A stretch of 41,744 nucleotides of DNA from an uncultured Lachnospiraceae bacterium (GTDB lineage: Bacteria; Bacillota; Clostridia; Lachnospirales; Lachnospiraceae), in NCBI GenBank assembly GCA_910586405.1, contig CAJUII010000013.1:12928-54671 (forward strand), in the 5' to 3' direction. The notes under the pieces are model-generated. The model was not told the DNA's origin. It ran no database searches and worked only from the letters and a program-made list of their open reading frames with translations. Positions 14,865-24,956 of the stretch are shown here, piece by piece; position 1 is the first letter of the stretch, and every line of letters starts with the position of its first letter. Both the position numbers and the translations under genes were made by a program.

Positions 14865-16671
14865 ATCGCATTAATTCTTCCATCTCGTCGATCAGGCTGT
14901 CAAAGAGTTTCAACGCTTCCTCGACAGGCTTTTTCGTGGACATATCAACGCCTGCATCCTTTAAGATCGATACAGGATCTTTCGAACACCCGGCGCTTAG
15001 GAAGCTTTCCTTGTATGCTTTCACCGCAGGGGCACCCTCGCTTAATATTTTCTGAGAGAGTGCGATGGCAGCAGAGAAGCCTGTAGCGTACTGATATACA
15101 TAGAAGTTGTAGAAGAAGTGAGGGATGCGAGCCCATTCCAGATCAATCTTGGAATCATGCACGATATCCTTTCCGAAGTACAGATCAATCAGCTCATGGT
15201 ACACGCGGCATGCGGATTCGGAGTTGATGCTCTCGCCATTTTGTACCATCTGGCTCATCTTCAGCTCAAACTCTGCAAACATTGTTTGGCGGTAGAGTGT
15301 CGTTCTGAACTGTTCAAGGAAATAATTGATCAGATATGCCCGCTCTTTCTTGTCCGTGGTCTTTTTAAGGAGGTGCTGCATCAACAGCGCCTCGTTGCAG
15401 GTGGAGGCTACTTCTGCCACAAAGATTACATAGTCTGCGTCTACGACAGGTTGATTTTTGTTGGAGAGATAGGAGTGCAGGGCATGTCCCATCTCATGAA
15501 CTGTCGTAAATTCGCCGTCGAGATTATTTTTGTAGTTCAGGAGTATATAGGGATGAACACGGCATCCGCTGGAGTAGGCGCCGCTGCGCTTTCCGGTATT
15601 TTCATAGATGTCAATCCAGCGGTTATGAAATCCTTCATCGAGGAGCGCCACATAGTCCTCACCGAGCACTGCGAGGGCTTCGCGGATGTTTTCCTTGGTC
15701 TCTGTGAATGAAATCTCACGCTCGGCGTCTGACACCATTGGTACATACAGATCGTACATGTGGAGAGCGTCAACTTTTAATAGTTTTTTTCTAAGGCGCA
15801 CATACTTGTACATAGATTCCATATTTTCGTGTACTGCTTCGATCAGGTTATAGTATACCTGTGGCGCCACATTGGTCTGGTCGAGCGCCGCCTCGAGAGG
15901 GCTGTTGTACCTGCGCATTTTTGCAAAAAAATTGAGCTGTTTCATCTGTGCGGAAAGGATTGCAGCAGCAGTATTTTTGTGCTCGTCATAGGTCTTGTAC
16001 AGAGATTCGAAAGCGTCTTTTCTGACATTCCTGTCATAATTTTGCATCAGTGGGATAAAGCTTGCTTGGGTTACGGCAAGACGGTTTCCCTCGATGTCTG
16101 TCACCGATTCGTAGGTCATGTCCGCATTGTTGAGCAGACCGAAGATATCTTCCGGCGACTGTGCGAGGTCTCCTGCGGCAGCGAGAATTTTTTCCTCTAC
16201 GTCACTTAAGATATGTGCTTTTTTTCTGAGGATATCATTCAGGCATCTTCTATATTGTGACAGTCCGGGCTGTTGTTCATAAAATGTATTGAGCGTGTCC
16301 TCAGATATTTCGAGAATCTCGGGTTCCGCGAAGGACAGGGCAGAAGAAATCTCCACGCAGACACTCATTGTCTGGTCTTTGTATCCCTGATATGTCGTGT
16401 TTTTGGTGTCCTCATCTGCCTTTCGGAGTGAATAGTTTGCGAATTTGTCCATCTGCACAATGATCTCGTCTTGAAGCTTTAAGAAGTCAAGCAGGCTGTC
16501 GGCGCTTGTGCCAAGTTTTCCGCGAAAGGATTCAATCTGTGGGAGCAGTTCCTTGACTTTCTCCAGATCTTTTTTCCAGTCTGCATCATTTGCATAGAGG
16601 TCCTCTGTAGCCCATGTGTGTTCTCTGGGCACTTCACTGCGTTTTTCATAACTGTTCTGTTGGTTGTTCAT
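14863..16671 (-). CDS. pepF: Oligoendopeptidase F (M3B zinc metallopeptidase)
   Basis: This 602-residue cytoplasmic oligopeptidase is of normal PepF length. The thermolysin-type zinc motif HEMGH is at 392-396 (VHEMGHALHSYLSN), and the third ligand region EVASTCNEALL follows. It hydrolyses short peptides of about 7-17 residues and takes part in peptide turnover. The N-terminal helical region contains the family pattern WATEDLYANDADW. An AAAAGGAG site lies upstream of the ATG on the minus strand. It is transcribed alone, opposite to its neighbours, between a strong terminator and the divergent addB promoter region. Confidence 0.95.
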   Translation of the reverse strand: MNNQQNSYEKRSEVPREHTWATEDLYANDADWKKDLEKVKELLPQIESFRGKLGTSADSLLDFLKLQDEIIVQMDKFANYSLRKADEDTKNTTYQGYKDQTMSVCVEISSALSFAEPEILEISEDTLNTFYEQQPGLSQYRRCLNDILRKKAHILSDVEEKILAAAGDLAQSPEDIFGLLNNADMTYESVTDIEGNRLAVTQASFIPLMQNYDRNVRKDAFESLYKTYDEHKNTAAAILSAQMKQLNFFAKMRRYNSPLEAALDQTNVAPQVYYNLIEAVHENMESMYKYVRLRKKLLKVDALHMYDLYVPMVSDAEREISFTETKENIREALAVLGEDYVALLDEGFHNRWIDIYENTGKRSGAYSSGCRVHPYILLNYKNNLDGEFTTVHEMGHALHSYLSNKNQPVVDADYVIFVAEVASTCNEALLMQHLLKKTTDKKERAYLINYFLEQFRTTLYRQTMFAEFELKMSQMVQNGESINSESACRVYHELIDLYFGKDIVHDSKIDLEWARIPHFFYNFYVYQYATGFSAAIALSQKILSEGAPAVKAYKESFLSAGCSKDPVSILKDAGVDMSTKKPVEEALKLFDSLIDEMEELMR

Positions 16672-16708
16672 TCCATTATTCTCCTTTTATATTCGTAAAT
16701 CTTTTCAT

Positions 16709-16747
16709 ATTATAGTCTACCATTTTATCCGTCATTATGCTAGACTA
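16709..16747 (-). promoter_or_regulatory. pepF promoter region with a dyad
   Basis: On the minus strand a perfect -10 TATAAT lies at 16709-16714; the -35 is poor. A perfect inverted repeat, TAGTCTA (16713-16719) and TAGACTA (16741-16747), overlaps the -10 and extends over the -35 area. The dyad could be an operator for a repressor or activator of pepF. Such a weak -35 often goes with an activator, but this is inference. Confidence 0.4.
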
Positions 16748-16775
16748 TTGTGAAGAGAAATTATGAATATATAAA
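16748..16775 (+). promoter_or_regulatory. Candidate addB promoter
   Basis: TTGTGA (16748-16753), a 16-nt spacer and TATAAA (16770-16775) form a moderate promoter. A transcript from here would carry a leader of about 140 nt containing both tandem repeat units before the addB start. The spacing and the boxes are not ideal. Confidence 0.35.
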
Positions 16776-16902
16776 ATACGATATTTCTCATCTGGATTTG
16801 TACGTCTGCCAAAGCATGCAGATGGGAGTTCGTGTGAAATATAAAATTTCACCATCCTGATTTGTACGCCTGACGAAGCATGCAGATGGGAGTTCGTGTG
16901 AA
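16774..16902 (+). repeat. Tandem structured repeat in the addB leader
   Basis: Two units with a 64-nt period share GATTTGTACG, AAGCATGCAGATGGGAGTTC and GTGTGAA. The second unit (16832-16896) is about 92% identical to the inverted copy at 1-65. The unit contains GTGAAAT/ATTTCAC and CCATC/GATGG complementarities. The first unit (to 16838) instead has CATCTG/CAGATG arms. The second copy ends about 20 nt before the addB start codon, so its folding could affect addB translation. Confidence 0.75.
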
Positions 16903-16921
16903 TAGAAATATGGAGGTACAA

Positions 16922-19900
16922 ATGGGATTACGGTTTTACATCGGTGCATCAGGCGCTGGCAAGAGTTATCAGCTTTACGATCACATTATCCGCGAATCGA
17001 TGGCGAATCCGCACGTCAACTATCTGATTGTCGTGCCAGATCAGTTTACGATGCAGACACAGCTGGAAATGGTAAGGCGCCATCCGAACAAGGGAATTAT
17101 GAATATCGATGTGCTCAGCTTCGGCAGACTGTCCCATCGAATCTTTGAGGAGGTGGGCGGCAATGACAAGCCGGTGCTTGATGACACCGGGAAAAGTCTG
17201 GTGCTGCGGCGTGTGGCGGCAGGACTTGAGGAGGAGCTTGGCGTCATGAAGCGCAATATTCGCAAACCTGGCTATATCAGCGAGGTTAAGTCTGCGTTGT
17301 CCGAATTTATGCAGTATGGTCTTGGCACGAAAGAGGTGGAGAAATTATGCGAATATGCCGCCAGAAGAAATGCGCTTGCCTATAAATTAAAGGATTTGCA
17401 TCGGTTGTATCAGGGATTCCTCAATTATATTAATGAGCGCTACATTACGACAGAGGAGACGCTGGATTTGCTGAGGAAAGTGCTGCCGCGGTCGAAGGTT
17501 GTGAGGGGCAGCGTGATTGTGTTCGACGGATTTACCGGTTTTACTCCAGTGCAGTACAAGGTCATGCAGGAATTGATGGTTCTGGCGCAGGAGCTGATCG
17601 TGACGGTGACAATGGGGGTGCAGGAGAACGCGTATGTGCAGGATGGGGAGCAAAAGCTGTTTCATCTGAGCAAAAAGACGATACAGGATCTTGATCGGCT
17701 TTGCAGGGAAGCAGGCGTCAGACGGGAACCAGATGAGCGGATCACAGATACAGTGGTCTATCGCTACCGGAACAATGCAGGGTTGTCACATCTTGAGCGC
17801 GCGCTCTTTAGATATCCCATACAGGAATACAAGGGACAGCAGGAGAGCATCCATATCTTTGAAGCGTCCGCGCCCAAGGAGGAGCTGCGGCAGGTGTGTC
17901 TTGAAATCCGCAGGCTTGTGCGTGAGAAAAAGTATTGCTATCGCGATATCGCGGTCGTGACGGGAGAGTTGGAACGGTATGGATTTCTGGCGCGGGAAAT
18001 GTTTGGCCGCTTTGATATTCCCTACTTTTTAGACCAGACAAATAAGTTGGTGTTAAATCCTTTCATCGAGTTTATCCGAAGTGCATTGTTGGTCGCCATA
18101 CAAGAATACTCATATGAATCGGTTTTTCATTTCTTGCGCTGTGGCATGGCAGGAGTGACGCCTGATGAGACAGACAAGCTGGAGAATTACTGTCTCACAA
18201 TGGGGATACGGGGCAAGAAGGTCTGGACCAAAAAGTTTACCAGACGCAGAAAAAAGCAGGACGAAGTGGCGGCAGCGCTTGATGAGCTCAATGCTGTCAG
18301 GGAGAGGATCGTGCTGATGCTAGAGCCGCTGGTTCAGATAAAATCAGAGAAAAAAGCAACGGGAAAAGCGCTGGTAAAAGCGCTGTATGATTTTATCGTC
18401 AATGCGTCCATTGAAGAAAAATTGATAGCGTATGAACAGTATTTTACGGAGCAGGGCGATTTGGTCAAGGCAAAGGAGTATGCTCAGATTTACAGGCTTG
18501 TCATGGAATTGTTGGAGCAGATCTGCGGACTTTTGGGAGATGAGGAGCTAGAGCTCAGGGAGTTTGCGGATATTCTTGACGCAGGTTTTGCTGAGATTAA
18601 GGTGGGAACGATTCCGCAGAATGTAGATAAGGTCGTGATCGGAGATATCGAAAGGACAAGACTGTGTGAGGTGAAGGCACTTTTTTTTATCGGTGTGAAT
18701 GATGGTATCATCCCAAAGAGCGGCTCGACAGGGGGCATCATCTCCGACATTGACAGGGAATTTTTGCAGGAGTCGGCATATGAACTTGCTCCGACGCCGC
18801 GTCAGCAGATGTACATACAGCGCCTTTATTTGTACCTGATGATGACCAAGCCGACGGAGCATCTGTATCTATCGTACGCCAAGGTGGACAATGAGGGAAA
18901 GAGTATCCGTCCAGCGTATCTGGTCAATACGGTTATGAGACTGTTTCCAGATATCGCGATCACACAGCCGCAGCTGCGTCCCATGGAAGAACAGATGGAA
19001 TCGCCTGAGGATACACTCACGTATCTGGTTGGATTGCTGCGGCGCTACGCTGCGGATGAAATAGGTGGGGAGAGACAGATTTTTATCACCTTATATGACA
19101 CATATGTCAGAAATGAACAGTATGCGCCTGTTTTGGAACAGATGCGCAAAGCGGCGTTTTCGTATCTGGCTCAGGCGGATGTGAACAGGATTCCCAGAGG
19201 GCTTGCACGTCTTTTGTATGGGAAGATCTTGAAAAACAGTATCAGCCGTCTTGAGAAGTTTGCCTCGTGTGCCTACGCTCATTTTCTGCAATATGGACTG
19301 AGTCTTGAAGAGCGTGACAAGTACAGTTTTGAGAGTGTGGATATGGGCAATGTATTCCATGCGGTTCTGGAGAGTTTCTCTGAGAAGCTTGCTAAGGAGG
19401 GGTATACGTGGTTTGATTTTCCGAGAGAGGTCGGAGAGCGCATTGTCGGCGCGTGTCTTGAAGAGTACGCGGTGTCTTATGGAGAGACGATACTCTACAG
19501 CAGTAAACGCAACGAGTACATGATCACAAGAATGCATAGAATCCTGAACCGGACAGTGCTGACATTGCAGTATCAGTTACAGAAGGGGGCGTTCACGCCG
19601 GAGAACTTTGAACTTTCTTTTCAGATGACATCGGATCTCAATGCAGTGAATATCGCGCTTTCCGAGGAGGAGCGGATGCAGTTGATCGGGCGCATAGACC
19701 GCGTGGACACCTGTAAGCAGGAAGATAAGCTGTATGTCAAGATCATCGACTACAAATCCGGGAACCGGAGGTTTGACCTTGCTGCGCTGTACTATGGGCT
19801 TCAATTGCAGCTTGTCGTCTATATGAATGCGGCAGTGGAGGTGCTGAAAAAGAAAAATCAGAAGGATAAAACTGACACACGTGTCATACCTGCTGCGATG

Positions 19901-20437
19901 CTCTATTACCATGTCAATGATCCAATGACAGAGACGGACAAGGGAAATCCAGATATATCGGAGATTCAGGCGGCGATATTAGAAGAGCTCAGGATGACGG
20001 GCATGGTCAGTGATGATGAGGAAGTCATCAGGCTGCTCGACAGGGATTTTGATACCAAATCTTCCATTATTCCGGTGGCGAGAAAGAGGGACGGAAGTTT
20101 TACGAAAGCGTCTTCTGTGCTGTCGGACAAGGATTTTGAGACAGTTTCCACGTATGTGAATCATAAGATCAAGGAACTTGGCATGTCCATACTAGACGGT
20201 GATATCGGACTCAATCCGTATGAACAGAAGGATGCGGATGCCTGTACGTACTGTGATTACAAAAGTGTCTGCGGTTTTGACAAGAAGCTCGGATCTAAGC
20301 TGATCCGGCATCTTGAAGACATGGACCAGGAGGATGCTATGGAGCGTATCAAACAGAGCCTCGGTATCGATGAGGAAGGCAAAGAAGATGAGGAAGAGCA
20401 GAATGAGAAGGAAGGGGGCACGCAGGCATGGCAATGA
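16922..20437 (+). CDS. addB: AddB subunit of the AddAB helicase-nuclease
   Basis: About 1171 residues. I start at the ATG at 16922 because GGAGG (16912-16916) lies 5 nt upstream; the in-frame ATG at 16880 falls inside the repeat. The N-terminal Walker A is GASGAGKS (8-15). The C-terminal RecB-type nuclease has GRIDRVD and IIDYKSG. The four iron-sulfur cysteines are Cys783, Cys1108, Cys1111 and Cys1117, with the x2 and x5 spacing typical of AddB. With AddA it resects double-strand breaks for RecA and recognises Chi. It ends by overlapping the addA start. Confidence 0.96.
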   Translation: MGLRFYIGASGAGKSYQLYDHIIRESMANPHVNYLIVVPDQFTMQTQLEMVRRHPNKGIMNIDVLSFGRLSHRIFEEVGGNDKPVLDDTGKSLVLRRVAAGLEEELGVMKRNIRKPGYISEVKSALSEFMQYGLGTKEVEKLCEYAARRNALAYKLKDLHRLYQGFLNYINERYITTEETLDLLRKVLPRSKVVRGSVIVFDGFTGFTPVQYKVMQELMVLAQELIVTVTMGVQENAYVQDGEQKLFHLSKKTIQDLDRLCREAGVRREPDERITDTVVYRYRNNAGLSHLERALFRYPIQEYKGQQESIHIFEASAPKEELRQVCLEIRRLVREKKYCYRDIAVVTGELERYGFLAREMFGRFDIPYFLDQTNKLVLNPFIEFIRSALLVAIQEYSYESVFHFLRCGMAGVTPDETDKLENYCLTMGIRGKKVWTKKFTRRRKKQDEVAAALDELNAVRERIVLMLEPLVQIKSEKKATGKALVKALYDFIVNASIEEKLIAYEQYFTEQGDLVKAKEYAQIYRLVMELLEQICGLLGDEELELREFADILDAGFAEIKVGTIPQNVDKVVIGDIERTRLCEVKALFFIGVNDGIIPKSGSTGGIISDIDREFLQESAYELAPTPRQQMYIQRLYLYLMMTKPTEHLYLSYAKVDNEGKSIRPAYLVNTVMRLFPDIAITQPQLRPMEEQMESPEDTLTYLVGLLRRYAADEIGGERQIFITLYDTYVRNEQYAPVLEQMRKAAFSYLAQADVNRIPRGLARLLYGKILKNSISRLEKFASCAYAHFLQYGLSLEERDKYSFESVDMGNVFHAVLESFSEKLAKEGYTWFDFPREVGERIVGACLEEYAVSYGETILYSSKRNEYMITRMHRILNRTVLTLQYQLQKGAFTPENFELSFQMTSDLNAVNIALSEEERMQLIGRIDRVDTCKQEDKLYVKIIDYKSGNRRFDLAALYYGLQLQLVVYMNAAVEVLKKKNQKDKTDTRVIPAAMLYYHVNDPMTETDKGNPDISEIQAAILEELRMTGMVSDDEEVIRLLDRDFDTKSSIIPVARKRDGSFTKASSVLSDKDFETVSTYVNHKIKELGMSILDGDIGLNPYEQKDADACTYCDYKSVCGFDKKLGSKLIRHLEDMDQEDAMERIKQSLGIDEEGKEDEEEQNEKEGGTQAWQ

Positions 20438-23400
20438 ATTTCACACCAGATCAACAGCGAGTCATTGATACCAGACATTGTAATATTCTGGTATCGGCGG
20501 CGGCGGGAAGCGGCAAGACGGCTGTTTTGGTAGAGCGCATTATACAGATGATCACCGATGACAGCCATCCCGTTGATATAGACCGTCTCCTGATTGTGAC
20601 CTTTACCTCTGCCGCAGCCGCACAGATGCGGGAGCGCATCAGCAAGGCAGTGTCGCAGAAGCTCGAGGAACACCCGGAGAGTGAACATCTGCAAAAACAG
20701 GTATCGCTGATACACAATGCCCAGATCACAACGATCGATTCTTTCTGTCTGTTTGTCATTCGCAATAATTTTAATGAGATCGGCTTGGACCCGGCATTTC
20801 GGGTGGCGGATGAGAGCGAAATCAAGCTGATTGAGGCGGATGTGATCGGCAGGCTTTTGGAGGAGGCGCACACAGAAGCGACAGAGCGTTTTCTGCACTT
20901 TGTAGAATGCTACAGTACAGGGACGAACGAGCGCAAAATAGAGGAAGCCATTATGAGGCTTTATCATTTTGCGATGAGTTATCCGTTCCCGGAGCAGTGG
21001 CTGACAGAGCGGTTGGAAGATTACCGGGTCAGGGAGATCAGCGAGCTTTCTGACAAGAAATGGTTTCAGTGTGCGTTGACATATATCCGCACAATTTTGC
21101 AGGAGTGCAGGAATCGGCTTTCTCAGGCATTGGAAATCGCAGGCAGTGTGGGCGGGCCAATCCAGTATGCAGATAATCTTGCATCAGATATCGGATTGAT
21201 TGAGAAGCTAGCGCGTGCCTCGGACTACAATGAGCTCTATGATCTGTTTACGTATTCTGCCTTTACGCGGCTTTCCGGGAAAAAGGCGGAGGGGGTGGAC
21301 CCTGTTTTGAAAGAGATGGTCAAGGCGATACGCGATGAGGTGAAGAAAAACATTGCGGACCTCAAAAAGTTTTTGTTTCAGATTTCTGTGGAGAACACGC
21401 TGCGCGATATGGCAGCCTGTCAGGAGTCTGTAGAAGAATTGGTGTCGCTCACACTCTCTTTCAAGAAAATGTTTGACCAGTCAAAGCGGGACAGAAATGT
21501 GATTGATTTCTCTGATATGGAGCATTTCGCGCTACAGATATTATTGAAGCGCGATGAGAACGGCAAGATCGTGCCGGGGAATACGGCGCTTGAATTGCAG
21601 GATTATTTTGAAGAGATCATGATTGATGAATACCAGGATTCGAATGAAGTGCAGGAGTTGTTGTTAAAGTGTATCTCCGGCGAGAGCAAGGGGCGTTTTA
21701 ATCGTTTTATGGTGGGGGATGTCAAGCAGAGTATCTATAAGTTTCGTCTGGCAAGACCGGAGATCTTTATGGAGAAATATGACACATATGTCATAAATGA
21801 TGCGCACGCGGGCAATGTCAGGATTGATCTGAGCATGAATTTCAGAAGCCGCAGGGAAGTGACCGATTCGACGAACTTTATATGCAGCCAATTGATGACA
21901 GCGAAAGTCGGCAATGTGGAGTATGACGACAGAGCAGCATTGTATGTAGGGGCCTCTTATCCCAAACCGACAGAGGAGCATGACATTTACAAGACAGAGC
22001 TGCTGATCGCTGCGCCAGACTCCCTTCTCACACAGGAGGGAGCGGAGGGCAGACCAAAGTATTCCGAGAAGGAGATCGAGGCGGTGATGGTGGCGGAACG
22101 CATCCGGCGGATGGTCGGAAAATTCCCTGTCACAGATGCGGCTACAGGGGAGTTCCGACCAGCGAAATATTCCGATATTGTGCTTCTTTTTAGGGCGACA
22201 GCGGGCTGGGATGAGGAGTTTAGACGAATCCTGTCCGAGCGTGGGATTCCAGTGCACGTGACCAGCAGGGCAGGATATTTTGAGACTTTGGAGATACAGG
22301 GAATCGTCAATTTTCTGCGTGTGCTCGACAATCCGCTTCAGGATATACCGCTTTTTGGTGTGCTTAAGCTGCCGTATTTTGATTTTACGGAGACAGAGAT
22401 TACATATATCCTGTGTTATGTGCGGGATTTCTTAGAACAGCAGGAACAAAGTAAAAAGCTTTGGCTGTATGAACAGATACAATTGTATTATGAGCAGGCG
22501 TGTCGTGCCGTGGAAGCAGGGCAGGCGGATTGTGAGGAGGATGTGGCAAACAGAGCGATTCAGGCAAAGTTGGAACGCTTTTTCAGGATGATCACGGTAT
22601 ACCGTAAAAAGGTGGCATACACGCCGATCAAAGAACTTTTGCAGCAGCTGATCGCAGATACGTCCTATGATGCCTATGTGGGGGCTATGCCTGGTGGAGA
22701 CCAGCGCATTGCCAATATCGAACTGCTGCTGGAGAAGGCGGGGACATTTCAGAACACAAGTTTTTATGGACTTTTTCATTTTATTCGTTATCTGGAGACG
22801 ATACAGGAACAGGATGTGGATTTTGGCGAGGCAAATATCTTAGATGAGAATGCGGACGTGGTGCGCATTATGACGATTCACAAGAGCAAAGGGTTGGAAT
22901 TTCCAATTTGCTTTGTCTGCGGATTGTCCAAACACTTTAATCAGATGGACATGCGGCAGAGTATTTTGATGGATGTAGAGCTCGGAGTGGGGGTGGATTA
23001 TATCGATCCAGAACTTCGCCTGAAGAGAAAGACCATGCGCAAAAATGTGGTGGCACAGCGCATGAAGGAGGATACGCGCGGAGAAGATTTGCGTGTATTG
23101 TATGTGGCGCTCACAAGGGCGAAGGAAAAGCTGATTCTCACCGGATATATCAGTGACCTGGACAAAAAGCTTGCAAACAATGTGTACCTCACGATGGAGT
23201 CGAAAGAGAAGCTCCCGTACTCTGTCATGATGGGGGCTGCTTCCTATATGGATATGATACTTGCGGCGCTGATGCGTCATAGCTGTATGCAGCCGTTTCT
23301 GGAGGAACGAGGCTTTGAGTTTGCCAGGCATCCGCTGCCTTATATGGAAATTCCTATGGAAATCGTTCTGTATCAGGAGTCGGAGAGTCAGGCGGAGAAG

Positions 23401-24270
23401 TTGAGACAGCAATTAAATGAACAGGGGCGCTCAATTGCTTTGGAAGATGAACTTTCAAGGGCGTCAGCACAGGCAGATCCCAAGTTAAAAGCAGTGCTGG
23501 ATGATAAGCTGCACTTTGTCTATCCGCATACGGCACTGGAGGGATTGACAGTAAAGACAACGGTGTCCGAGCTAAAGAAAGCATCCTACGAGGAGGTAGC
23601 TGCCGAATCAGCGGAGTTGATACACATGCCAAGAGAAAGCTACATACCGGATTTTGCATTGGAGGAGATGCAAAATATGACAGAGGTGTCCAGGCTAGAT
23701 GAGCCAGCGCAAGGAGCAGCGCGCGGAAAGCGGGCACAATCTGGAAGCCAGTATGGTACAGCAATGCATAAGATTATGGAATTGCTGTCTTTCTCCGAGA
23801 ACCTCCGTGTGGAGAACAAGAATCTTTATGCGGATTTAAAAAGTGAGCAGGAGCGGTGGATTGCGGAGGGGACTGTCACAGTGGAGGAGCTAGCCTGTGT
23901 CGGTATTCACAAGATTAAAAACTTTTTCCAATCTAGTCTGTCCCAGCGGATGATTGCTGCAAATGGGCGAGGAGAACTTTTCAAGGAACAGCCATTTGTG
24001 CTTGGAATCAGTGCGGACCAGCTAAACCCAAGTTATCCACCGACAGAGACCGTCTTAATCCAAGGTGTGATCGATGTGTTTTTTTATGAAAACGGTGAAA
24101 TCGTGCTTGCAGATTACAAGACAGATAAGGTAAGCGCTAAGGAGGAATTGATCAGCCGTTATAAGAGTCAGTTGGATTACTACCAAAGGGCGCTTGAGCA
24201 GATTACAGGTAAGCGGGTAAAGGAACGGTATTTGTACTCGTTTTATTTACAGGAGGAGATTTATGTTTGA
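20428..24270 (+). CDS. addA: AddA subunit of the AddAB helicase-nuclease
   Basis: This 1280-residue UvrD/RecB-type superfamily 1 helicase starts with FTPDQQRVID and Walker A SAAAGSGKTA. Motif II is DEYQDSN, the Gln/Arg motif is GDVKQSIYKFRLA, and motif VI is LYVALTRAKEKL. A C-terminal RecB-type nuclease domain shows GVIDVFF and LADYKTDK. It supplies the 3'-5' translocation and one of the two nuclease sites of AddAB. The ATG at 20428 follows AAGGGGGC by 9 nt and overlaps the end of addB by 10 nt, so translation is probably coupled. The end overlaps the following HAD gene by 8 nt. Confidence 0.97.
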   Translation: MAMNFTPDQQRVIDTRHCNILVSAAAGSGKTAVLVERIIQMITDDSHPVDIDRLLIVTFTSAAAAQMRERISKAVSQKLEEHPESEHLQKQVSLIHNAQITTIDSFCLFVIRNNFNEIGLDPAFRVADESEIKLIEADVIGRLLEEAHTEATERFLHFVECYSTGTNERKIEEAIMRLYHFAMSYPFPEQWLTERLEDYRVREISELSDKKWFQCALTYIRTILQECRNRLSQALEIAGSVGGPIQYADNLASDIGLIEKLARASDYNELYDLFTYSAFTRLSGKKAEGVDPVLKEMVKAIRDEVKKNIADLKKFLFQISVENTLRDMAACQESVEELVSLTLSFKKMFDQSKRDRNVIDFSDMEHFALQILLKRDENGKIVPGNTALELQDYFEEIMIDEYQDSNEVQELLLKCISGESKGRFNRFMVGDVKQSIYKFRLARPEIFMEKYDTYVINDAHAGNVRIDLSMNFRSRREVTDSTNFICSQLMTAKVGNVEYDDRAALYVGASYPKPTEEHDIYKTELLIAAPDSLLTQEGAEGRPKYSEKEIEAVMVAERIRRMVGKFPVTDAATGEFRPAKYSDIVLLFRATAGWDEEFRRILSERGIPVHVTSRAGYFETLEIQGIVNFLRVLDNPLQDIPLFGVLKLPYFDFTETEITYILCYVRDFLEQQEQSKKLWLYEQIQLYYEQACRAVEAGQADCEEDVANRAIQAKLERFFRMITVYRKKVAYTPIKELLQQLIADTSYDAYVGAMPGGDQRIANIELLLEKAGTFQNTSFYGLFHFIRYLETIQEQDVDFGEANILDENADVVRIMTIHKSKGLEFPICFVCGLSKHFNQMDMRQSILMDVELGVGVDYIDPELRLKRKTMRKNVVAQRMKEDTRGEDLRVLYVALTRAKEKLILTGYISDLDKKLANNVYLTMESKEKLPYSVMMGAASYMDMILAALMRHSCMQPFLEERGFEFARHPLPYMEIPMEIVLYQESESQAEKLRQQLNEQGRSIALEDELSRASAQADPKLKAVLDDKLHFVYPHTALEGLTVKTTVSELKKASYEEVAAESAELIHMPRESYIPDFALEEMQNMTEVSRLDEPAQGAARGKRAQSGSQYGTAMHKIMELLSFSENLRVENKNLYADLKSEQERWIAEGTVTVEELACVGIHKIKNFFQSSLSQRMIAANGRGELFKEQPFVLGISADQLNPSYPPTETVLIQGVIDVFFYENGEIVLADYKTDKVSAKEELISRYKSQLDYYQRALEQITGKRVKERYLYSFYLQEEIYV

Positions 24271-24934
24271 TTATATTTTATTTGACTTGGACGGCACACT
24301 GACAGACCCAAAGCTTGGCATCACGCGCTCTGTACAGTATGCGCTGCGGGCGCTTGGCATCGAGGAGCCTTCGCTGGACAAATTAGAGCCGTTTATCGGT
24401 CCGCCGCTCACAGACAGCTTTCGCGAATTTTGCGGGCTCGATGACGCGCAGATTTGCATCGCCATCGACAAATATCGCGAGCGGTTTGCAGTACAGGGAC
24501 TCTATGAAAATGAAATCTACCCAGGCGTTGCAAAAATGCTCGCAGACCTGAGGGCGGAGGGCAGAAAACTGGCAATCGCATCGAGCAAGCCGACGCTGTT
24601 TGTAGAGCAGATTTTAGATCACTTTGAGATTCGGGCGTATTTTGACTATATTGTCGGCAGCAATATGGACGGCACGCGCAGCAGAAAGGAAGAGGTTGTC
24701 GAGGAAGCGCTGCGCCAGATGCTCCCTGCGGGAATGACACCTCATGAGAAAAGGGATGCTGTGGCGATGGTGGGCGACCGTAAATTTGACATCGAGGGTG
24801 CATGCGCGCACGGCATCACCTCGGTTGGGGTATCCTTTGGCTATGCGCAGGAGGGTGAGCTGGAGCAGGCAGGTGCAGATTTTATTGTCGATTCAGTAAA
24901 GGCATTGTTTGACGTGCTGACACTGCAATCTTGA
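24263..24934 (+). CDS. HAD-family phosphatase (phosphoglycolate phosphatase-like)
   Basis: This 223-residue haloacid dehalogenase superfamily IA protein has motif I DLDGTLTD (nucleophile Asp8, acid/base Asp10), motif II IASSKPT, a Lys region after the cap and motif III GDRKFDIEGA. The cap-domain region lies between about residues 15 and 85. It resembles Gph/PpaX phosphatases that act on small phosphates such as 2-phosphoglycolate or pyrophosphate. Phosphoglycolate is a product of DNA 3'-end damage repair, which would fit its translational overlap with addA. The substrate cannot be read from the sequence. The start overlaps the addA stop, with AGGAGG-like bases inside addA. Confidence 0.85.
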   Translation: MFDYILFDLDGTLTDPKLGITRSVQYALRALGIEEPSLDKLEPFIGPPLTDSFREFCGLDDAQICIAIDKYRERFAVQGLYENEIYPGVAKMLADLRAEGRKLAIASSKPTLFVEQILDHFEIRAYFDYIVGSNMDGTRSRKEEVVEEALRQMLPAGMTPHEKRDAVAMVGDRKFDIEGACAHGITSVGVSFGYAQEGELEQAGADFIVDSVKALFDVLTLQS

Positions 24935-24956
24935 CAAGCTGGAAATGGAGAGTTTG

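Noticed and set aside
14828..15055. Continuation of the PAS gene frame to 15055
   Set aside because: This part lies antisense within pepF and crosses a strong terminator, so it is not a real coding extension.
16880..16921. Longer AddB start at 16880
   Set aside because: It lies in the repeat and has no ribosome binding site. The ATG at 16922 has GGAGG at ideal spacing and begins the conserved N-terminus.
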